Part shown: positions 28,634 through 34,139 of the stretch, piece after piece
How the letters are laid out: every line of letters starts with the position of its first letter
Numbering within the stretch: position 1 is the first letter of the stretch
Assembly: GCA_937958705.1 (NCBI GenBank)
Contig: CALGNJ010000049.1
Coordinates: 1-34,139, forward strand
DNA: 34,139 bases
Direction of reading: 5' to 3'
Source: Minisyncoccota bacterium
GTDB taxonomy: Bacteria > Patescibacteriota > Minisyncoccia > Phycocordibacterales > GCA-2747955
Program-made: the position numbers and the translations under genes
Notes under the pieces: model-generated
Seen by the model: only the letters and a program-made list of their open reading frames with translations
Told to the model about the DNA's origin: nothing
Database searches by the model: none

Positions 28634-29186
28634 GTACCTTTCTTGTTGAGTATCGAGCCAAGAAGACAAGCCAAAGAATTACTAAGAATACAGTAAGTGC
28701 CATCAGTGGAATAGTAATGAATCCCCAGATCAAAACATGGTTTGTGGTGCATGATGGGATAATCCCAATTCCAGAACACGGCATCGTTAATATATTGTCG
28801 AAGATAGCCACCTGTACGTGAAAGTAGTAATGCACCGAAGCAAAGAAGGATCCGATTGCTGCGAGTATTCCTATAATTATCTCGTTGAATTTAATTTTTT
28901 TCCAAACAGTCACCAAAACAATAACATCTATTGGGAACATGAAAATTCTTTGCCACCAACAGTACTCACACACCGGTGTTTTATACACAAACTGATACAC
29001 AAGTGCCCCAATGGTTGCAAGGATAGAGAGCACTCCAATTAATTTTATATATACAAAATAATCTACTCCCTGCATCTTCACACGTGCCTGTCTTGAAAAA
29101 GCAAATGCCAGAATACTTATAATTGTAGTAATTGACAGCAACACAAGTGCCGCCGAAAGCACTACCGAATATTGTTCTAAGTTCAT
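28629..29186 (-). CDS. Disulfide bond formation protein DsbB family
   Basis: 'YQFVYKTPVCEYCWWQRIFMFPIDVIVLV' and a later cysteine pair in a four-TM protein. Confidence 0.92.
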   Translation of the reverse strand: MNLEQYSVVLSAALVLLSITTIISILAFAFSRQARVKMQGVDYFVYIKLIGVLSILATIGALVYQFVYKTPVCEYCWWQRIFMFPIDVIVLVTVWKKIKFNEIIIGILAAIGSFFASVHYYFHVQVAIFDNILTMPCSGIGIIPSCTTNHVLIWGFITIPLMALTVFLVILWLVFLARYSTRKVL

Positions 29187-29191
29187 AATCT

Positions 29192-29302
29192 CTATATGAT
29201 ACCAAACTGATAGCCAAGATAAAATCCAAGAGCAAAAACAGCCACAAAAAGGATAACTGCAACAACCATTGATACCTTAGTAACTTCGTTAAACTTAATC
29301 AT
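29192..29302 (-). CDS. Single-TM micro-protein (36 aa) upstream of DsbB gene
   Basis: Minus-strand ORF MIKFNEVTKVSMVVAVILFVAVFALGFYLGYQFGII* ending 5 nt before the DsbB start; not in the ORF track. Confidence 0.6.
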   Translation of the reverse strand: MIKFNEVTKVSMVVAVILFVAVFALGFYLGYQFGII

Positions 29303-29305
29303 ATT

Positions 29306-29783
29306 TTACTTAACTAATGCTAATGCGGCACTTGCATACGTATAAATATAATCTTTTAATCGGTCATCATCTCTATACATCTTGTCGAGTTCATCTTTTG
29401 TAACCCAGACACATTCTGCGTTCAGACTCGCCTTCTCCTGAGGATTTATTTCTCTTGTGTCTGATTTTGCCACAAACACAAAAGCTGAGTGATCATGAAA
29501 CTCATTAAATTGAGTGCCTATTAATAAATAGAGGTGGCACCAAATCTTTATTGTCTTGAAATGTTTGATGCATCCATGAACTTGGACCTACTAGCTCCGG
29601 TTTTATACCTACCTCTTCCCATACTTCCCTTAAAACGGCTTCGTTAATATCTTCTCCCGGATCAACATGGCCGCCTGGGACAATCCAGATGTTGTATTTC
29701 TCATGCAGCCTTAAAAGGACCGCGCCATCGTTCACAATATACGCATCTGCGCAAAAGTCTAGGTAATAATTTTGATGTGCCAT
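29306..29783 (-). pseudogene. NUDIX hydrolase interrupted by a single-base frameshift
   Basis: N-terminal ORF (29505-29783) carries Nudix box GHVDPGEDINEAVLREVWEEVGI and stops at ...FINRHSI*; the adjacent frame continues ...FNEFHDHSAFVFVAKSDTREINPQEKASLNAECVWVTKDELDKMYRDDDRLKDYIYTYASAALALVK* to 29306. Confidence 0.82.
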
Positions 29784-29870
29784 AATTTTTTTATACTATC
29801 ATACTAAAAAAGTGCAAATCAACACACATCGTCTTTATAAAACATGAGCACACCTGCTATACTTGTCTTC

Positions 29871-30917
29871 ATGAAAATGAATACACTAGGAAATACAGAT
29901 ATTGTCCTACCAGAGATTTGTCTGGGTACAATGACATGGGGACAAAAAAATACAGAAGAAGAGGCACATCAACAGCTTGATTATGCTGTTAAAGAACGAG
30001 GAACAACTTTTATAGATACTGCGGAAATTTACCCTATCCCCCCAACACCAGAAAAACAAGGTCTCACAGAAACATACCTTGGGAACTGGATTGCTAAAAC
30101 TGGGAATCGTGAAAAATTGTTTATTGCGACCAAGATTGCTCCTGCGAGCCTTATCTCAACGAGACCAACAGGGACTCATGCGAAACTTGATCGAGCAAGT
30201 ATTCGCGAAGCAGTCATGGGTAGCCTCGAGAGACTTCAGACTGATTATATTGATCTATATCAAATACATTGGCCTGAGCGTAAGACAAATTTCTTTAACA
30301 TACGTGGATATTCAGAGGACATGAGAGGAGATTCAACAAGTATCGAAGAAACCCTTGAAGCACTCAAGGAACTTATTGATGAAGGCTTAATAAAACATAT
30401 TGGTGTCTCTAATGAAACTCCTTGGGGTGTATCTGAATATCTTCGTCTGTCCCGTGAAAAGGGACTTCCCCGCATCGTTTCTATACAAAACCAATACTCA
30501 TTACTCAACAGAACGTTTGAGGTAGGTCTTGCTGAGATTTGTATCGAAGAAAATATTAGTCTACTCGCCTACTCTGTATTGAACATGGGAGTACTGACCG
30601 GCAAGTACCTAGAAGGAGCACAACCTGCTGGTGCACGGTTCACCGTCTCAGGCAGAAACTCCGAACGATACAACCCAGAAATTGCACAACCTGCGATACG
30701 CGAATACATTAAGGTTGCACATAAGCATGGACTAAACCCTGCACAAATGGCAATTGCGTTTGCAAATAGTCGAGACTTCACAACATCTTCTATTATAGGG
30801 GCAACTAACCTGGAACAACTAGAGACATGTATTGATGCTCACAAGATCGAGCTTAGTCAAGAAGTCTTAAACGACTTACATGAGGTGTATACAAAATTCC
30901 CAGATCCTTGCTGTTAA
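29871..30917 (+). CDS. Aldo/keto reductase (Tas-like)
   Basis: 'LPEICLGTMTWGQ', 'FIDTAEIYP', 'FIATKIAP', 'DLYQIHWPER'; ATG 29871 chosen because a TATACT lies 7 nt upstream. Confidence 0.92.
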   Translation: MKMNTLGNTDIVLPEICLGTMTWGQKNTEEEAHQQLDYAVKERGTTFIDTAEIYPIPPTPEKQGLTETYLGNWIAKTGNREKLFIATKIAPASLISTRPTGTHAKLDRASIREAVMGSLERLQTDYIDLYQIHWPERKTNFFNIRGYSEDMRGDSTSIEETLEALKELIDEGLIKHIGVSNETPWGVSEYLRLSREKGLPRIVSIQNQYSLLNRTFEVGLAEICIEENISLLAYSVLNMGVLTGKYLEGAQPAGARFTVSGRNSERYNPEIAQPAIREYIKVAHKHGLNPAQMAIAFANSRDFTTSSIIGATNLEQLETCIDAHKIELSQEVLNDLHEVYTKFPDPCC

Positions 30918-30949
30918 ACAAAAGAGACCAAATGGTCTCTTTTGTTTAA
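30914..30949. terminator. Intrinsic terminator overlapping stop codon
   Basis: 17-bp perfect arms TTAAACAAAAGAGACCA-AA-TGGTCTCTTTTGTTTAA. Confidence 0.88.
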
Positions 30950-30987
30950 AGCTGGAGGCGTGGGATGAAGTAAGAACTTATTTTGAA

Positions 30988-31018
30988 TAAAAAACCTCAC
31001 TCATGTTTGTGAGTGAGG
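30988..31018 (-). terminator. Intrinsic terminator for the 63-aa gene
   Basis: Minus strand CCTCACTCA-CAAACA-TGAGTGAGG followed by TTTTTT. Confidence 0.8.
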
Positions 31019-31035
31019 CACCAGAAAGCAAGAGA

Positions 31036-31227
31036 TTATTTTTTCAGGATACCCTTGTACTTGCCATCTTTGACTTTTATGGTGAGGATTCCTGTTGTTT
31101 CCCACTTCTCAGGATCTTCAATTTTAGAATCTCTAACCATATCAGACTTAATGATCTGATCTACCAGCGCCATTCCAACAACAACACCTGCTAAAAAAAT
31201 GACGGCATAAATTACAAATTCTTCCAT
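31036..31227 (-). CDS. Small single-TM protein, 63 aa
   Basis: MEEFVIYAVIFLAGVVVGMALVDQIIKSD...; SD AAAGGAG upstream; promoter TTGACA-17-TATATT on minus strand (31276-31304). Confidence 0.72.
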   Translation of the reverse strand: MEEFVIYAVIFLAGVVVGMALVDQIIKSDMVRDSKIEDPEKWETTGILTIKVKDGKYKGILKK

Positions 31228-31322
31228 AATATTCTCCTTTCAAAAGAACTTTTTTGGACGTTTTCAATTAAATATAATATACACTATATATAAGTATATG
31301 TCAACACTACCCACTCTTGTAT

Positions 31323-31350
31323 TTGACAAATATCAAGTAATAAGTATAAT
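31323..31350 (+). promoter_or_regulatory. Putative sigma70-type promoter
   Basis: TTGACA (31323-31328)-16 nt-TATAAT (31345-31350) upstream of the 127-aa gene. Confidence 0.7.
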
Positions 31351-31419
31351 AAAAATAGGTTAAATATGGCAAAATGCCAACGCTACCGACGTTTCTCGGT
31401 ATTGAAAGTGATTTAATAA

Positions 31420-31803
31420 ATGAAGACTTTAATTCGTCTTTTCGTCCCTATGGCAGTCTTTGGCATTGTTCATATTGCAATGGCTAATGTTGAGCAGTCC
31501 ATTGACTTACGATATACAGAGCTTGAGTCTGTATACATAACCACAACTGCGGTTGCTGGACTCATCTGTGCAATATGGGCATTAGTCTGCATACTCATCA
31601 GAAAATATGCTGATTTTGGCGTAGCTCTCATGATGTTTTATACAATGCATATGGGTGTTGTACTCTTCTTGGGATGCTCAAATGGTATGCCCGAACCTGC
31701 CCCACCATTCATGCTTGCGCTAACGATAGGTATGGCTTGTGCTGGAGCTATCGGTTGGTTAGTTGCTTCATTCTCGAACGCAACAGAGCCAGAAAAAATA
31801 TAA
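31420..31803 (+). CDS. Hypothetical four-TM membrane protein
   Basis: 127 aa, four hydrophobic segments; upstream promoter; no family recognised. Confidence 0.7.
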   Translation: MKTLIRLFVPMAVFGIVHIAMANVEQSIDLRYTELESVYITTTAVAGLICAIWALVCILIRKYADFGVALMMFYTMHMGVVLFLGCSNGMPEPAPPFMLALTIGMACAGAIGWLVASFSNATEPEKI

Positions 31804-31804
31804 T

Positions 31805-31847
31805 CTCACCGAGATGTAGGAAACTTCATCATTCAGGTGAGGTTTTT
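31805..31847 (+). terminator. Intrinsic terminator-like hairpin
   Basis: CTCACC...GATG...CATC...GGTGAG followed by GTTTTTTAT, right after the 127-aa gene stop. Confidence 0.7.
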
Positions 31848-31856
31848 TATATCAAA

Positions 31857-31954
31857 ATCGTTCGAGCCTTCCCCTTCCAGGTATTCTAAAACCCTTGGTG
31901 ACAAGGGCTTAGAAAAGTGCTGACAAAGCTTAAAAAAGTTCGAACCAGTGTGGT
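31857..31954 (+). repeat. Interspersed ~98-bp direct repeat, copy 1
   Basis: ATCGTTCGAGCC...TTCTAAAACCCTTGGTGACAAGGGCTTAGAAAAG + 37-nt core TGCTGACAAAGCTTAAAAAAGTTCGAACCAGTGTGGT (31918-31954). Confidence 0.93.
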
Positions 31955-31974
31955 GGAGGTGAGAGGTATTTAAG

Positions 31975-32385
31975 CTAAGAGAAAAGTAATTCGGCCAACA
32001 TCTTTATCACCTCTTGATGTTCTTCGGTACCCTCCTGCGCTATATAAACAGCTAATTCATCAAGAGTAAAATCTCTGTAGGCTGGAACGAGACCATTTGC
32101 TTCACAGACTATCTCAAATGTCATGCATGCCGTTCTCTTGTTTCCATCTGTAAACGCATGGTCTTTCACAAGAAACCAAAGATACGCTACACACTTTTCT
32201 TCTGTTGTTTTATAAAAATCCTGACCACCAAAAGAACCAAGGATGTTTCCAACTAACGCATCAACTTTAGATTCTGATTCTTGAGCAATCATAAAAGAAA
32301 CTTCACCTTGTTGATGAAGAATCTTATATATTCGACAGATGTGCTTTGACTCGAGAGGTTGAAATGTCTTTTTTCCCTTCGTCAT
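31975..32385 (-). CDS. Doc/Fic-family toxin (death-on-curing type)
   Basis: 136 aa with 'HAFTDGNKRTA' Fic/Doc core motif. Confidence 0.88.
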   Translation of the reverse strand: MTKGKKTFQPLESKHICRIYKILHQQGEVSFMIAQESESKVDALVGNILGSFGGQDFYKTTEEKCVAYLWFLVKDHAFTDGNKRTACMTFEIVCEANGLVPAYRDFTLDELAVYIAQEGTEEHQEVIKMLAELLFS

Positions 32386-32497
32386 ACTGTTTTAATGAGC
32401 TTAATACTTGTTTATTTTGCTTAATTTTACGCATTGCCAAAGACCTGAATTTCACATCAGTTCTTTTTTTGGTAAATTTTTGTAACAAGTTATTCAT
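32324..32497 (-). CDS. Candidate antitoxin overlapping doc start, 57 aa
   Basis: MNNLLQKFTKKRTDVKFRSLAMRKIKQNKQVLSSLKQYDEGKKDISTSRVKAHLSNI*; immediately upstream of and overlapping the Doc gene out of frame; absent from ORF track. Confidence 0.6.
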   Translation of the reverse strand: MNNLLQKFTKKRTDVKFRSLAMRKIKQNKQVLSSLKQYDEGKKDISTSRVKAHLSNI

Positions 32498-32554
32498 GTG
32501 ATTATTTTATCATAATTATAAAGAATATCTTTATACCGATTTTTACAACAAGAA

Positions 32555-32651
32555 ATGATTCGAGCCTCCCTTTCCAGACATTCTAAAACTCTTGGTAACA
32601 AGGGCTTAGAAAAATGCTGACAAAGCTTAAAAAAGTTCGAACCAGTGTGGT
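32555..32651 (+). repeat. Interspersed ~98-bp direct repeat, copy 2
   Basis: ATGATTCGAGCC...TTCTAAAACTCTTGGTAACAAGGGCTTAGAAAAA + identical 37-nt core (32615-32651); one base shorter than the other copies. Confidence 0.93.
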
Positions 32652-32697
32652 AGAGATGAGGGGTTGTTTGGTATAGATATCAAATAATGTGGTTACT

Positions 32698-33441
32698 TTA
32701 ATTTGCCTCCAACGTGCTCTTCACATGTATCTTTGCTAATTTCCACTCAGGAAACTCATACAAATAAGATGCGTTAACCGAAAGATTTACCTCAGAATTA
32801 AAAGACTCGATTATCAGGAAATTATATCCTACCTCTTCCTGCATGACTGGTTCTTTGGTAATAATGACATGTTCACTCAAAACAGGTGGGAATGTTTTTC
32901 CTGCATCAATATTTTCTGGTAAAAGCTCTTGGTTTAATTCTGATAAAGAAATTTGGTTTTTCCATAATTGTGAGATATGAACGTCATACATTTCCTTCAT
33001 AGTTCCTAGATACATACCTCTTTGCAATAAAGTATGTGTTTGGAGATTTAGCCATTTAAGCTCCTCAGCAGAAGGAATTTCCGCCTTAGTATCATGTCCA
33101 TCTGATGCATTTACTCTAGTTAAAGTCTCTTGATTAACTATTAGCGTATCCTTATCTACTAACTGATAATCAAAGTTCTTTGCAAGAAATAGTAAACCTG
33201 CAGAAAAATTCTCTTTTCCAAATGACTGCATTGGCGCCTTCAGCGAATAGCTTGTTTTTTCTCCTTCTGTTTTATACGAAACACGCCCCTGAGAGAACAC
33301 CTGTAAGGTTGTGTTGTTGCTTGACCATGCCCCAACAATATTTTCATACCCATCTATCTGAGGATTATGAGTTAAGTTCGTAACCACATAAGCCCCTAGC
33401 AGCATAATTACGAGCCCTACGATTATAAATACTTTTTTCAT
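32698..33441 (-). CDS. Membrane-anchored secreted protein of unknown function
   Basis: 247 aa; N-terminal MKKVFIIVGLVIMLLGAYVVTNL then soluble domain; lies between repeat copies 2 and 3. Confidence 0.72.
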   Translation of the reverse strand: MKKVFIIVGLVIMLLGAYVVTNLTHNPQIDGYENIVGAWSSNNTTLQVFSQGRVSYKTEGEKTSYSLKAPMQSFGKENFSAGLLFLAKNFDYQLVDKDTLIVNQETLTRVNASDGHDTKAEIPSAEELKWLNLQTHTLLQRGMYLGTMKEMYDVHISQLWKNQISLSELNQELLPENIDAGKTFPPVLSEHVIITKEPVMQEEVGYNFLIIESFNSEVNLSVNASYLYEFPEWKLAKIHVKSTLEAN

Positions 33442-33457
33442 AAACTCATTATAGCAA

Positions 33458-33555
33458 ATGGTTCAAGCTTCCTCTTTCCGGCTATTCCAAAAGCCTTGGC
33501 AACAAGATCTCTATAAAATGCTGACAAAGCTTAAAAAAGTTCGAACCAGTGTGGT
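33458..33555 (+). repeat. Interspersed ~98-bp direct repeat, copy 3 (most diverged arm)
   Basis: ATGGTTCAAGCT...TTCCAAAAGCCTTGGCAACAAGATCTCTATAAAA + identical 37-nt core (33519-33555). Confidence 0.92.
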
Positions 33556-33641
33556 GCAAGCACGCACTAACTGTGTATTTACGTAGATATGAATTTATGT
33601 TTTAATATAACTCGATATAGCTCATTAGATGGAGAGAAAAA

Positions 33642-34139
33642 ATGACTAAAGCACCACAACGTTTCATGCTGAATGTAATGAACGATACTAAGCTGGACTC
33701 AGGAGGAAGAGCGGTTATGTTCCCTGTCGCAAAGACAAGAAAAGGAACTGTAATTTTTGCTACCTGTGCTCATGCAGTCGAGAATCACTCTGGGCGCATC
33801 CAAATGACAGTCTTTGACCACAACGGCGAGAATGTAGAGTATGCTGGTAATACTCAGAACTGGATTATTCCACCAGAGATTGGCGCTGACTTAGTTTTCA
33901 TTGATATGCCTGTCTCAGATATATCTAAATTCCAGCCAGTGCGTCTTCAAAAAGACAAAGTCTCAACAGGAAAAGATATTACATACACCAGAAATGTAAT
34001 GTACAAAAAAGACTTTCCTGAACAAATCCTCTTAACAGAGACAAGCCCAGTAAAACACATCAAAACAGAAACATATGCTCGGAGCTCTAAAGGTTTTGAT
34101 ACCCTACCTACTGGTCATAATTCGAGAGGTAGAAATTAC
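33642..34139 (+). CDS. Trypsin-like (S1-fold) protease domain protein, truncated at right edge
   Basis: Open 166-codon frame to the window end: MTKAPQRFMLNVMNDTKLDSGGRAVMFPVAKTRKGTVIFATCAHAVE...GADLVFIDM...TGHNSRGRNY; 'TCAHAV' resembles the catalytic-His motif. SD GGAG upstream. Not in ORF track. Confidence 0.6.
   Translation, partial: MTKAPQRFMLNVMNDTKLDSGGRAVMFPVAKTRKGTVIFATCAHAVENHSGRIQMTVFDHNGENVEYAGNTQNWIIPPEIGADLVFIDMPVSDISKFQPVRLQKDKVSTGKDITYTRNVMYKKDFPEQILLTETSPVKHIKTETYARSSKGFDTLPTGHNSRGRNY

Noticed and set aside
31941-31967. GTTCGAACC as a tRNA T-loop
   Set aside because: No cloverleaf could be built around any of the three copies; only a 3'-end-like segment is visible.
31857-33555. 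Canonical integron attC sites or a CRISPR array
   Set aside because: No GTTRRRY/RYYYAAC box pairs at the repeat ends, only three repeats, and spacers of about 600-800 bp that contain genes.
31857-33555. Conserved minus-strand peptide through the repeats (HTGSNFFKLCQHF...)
   Set aside because: The frame is shared because the DNA is conserved. Copy 2 has a 1-nt deletion shifting the frame and copy 3 has an early stop, so it is probably not coding.

Overview
This window looks like a compact chromosome segment of a candidate-phyla-radiation (Patescibacteria, Parcubacteria-like) bacterium. That placement is an inference from gene content, tight spacing and the missing L30 gene between uS5 and uL15. 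The core is a minus-strand ribosomal block (uS14-uS8-uL6-uL18-uS5-uL15-SecY), with adenylate kinase and methionine aminopeptidase nearby. Around it are envelope and redox genes: DsbA and DsbB families, a CxxC membrane protein, a class-I flavin disulfide reductase with TVP38, NhaD antiporter, Kv-like channel, secreted thermonuclease, lytic transglycosylase, and PG-binding and Excalibur proteins. The most unusual structure is at the right end (31857 to the edge). Three direct copies of a ~98-bp repeat share a 37-nt core identical in all three, and they bound single-operon units in a cassette-like layout: a Doc/Fic toxin with an overlooked overlapping antitoxin candidate, then an anchored secreted protein, then a trypsin-like protease that runs off the window. 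I found no classical integron attC, CRISPR, complete tRNA or transposase there. Other points: a recurrent -10 box 6-10 nt before many start codons (putative leaderless genes) alongside SD-bearing small genes; a frameshifted NUDIX gene; three short ORFs and two edge-truncated genes absent from the ORF track; and palindromic terminators, some overlapping stop codons. No homology search was run; family calls come from motifs read by eye.
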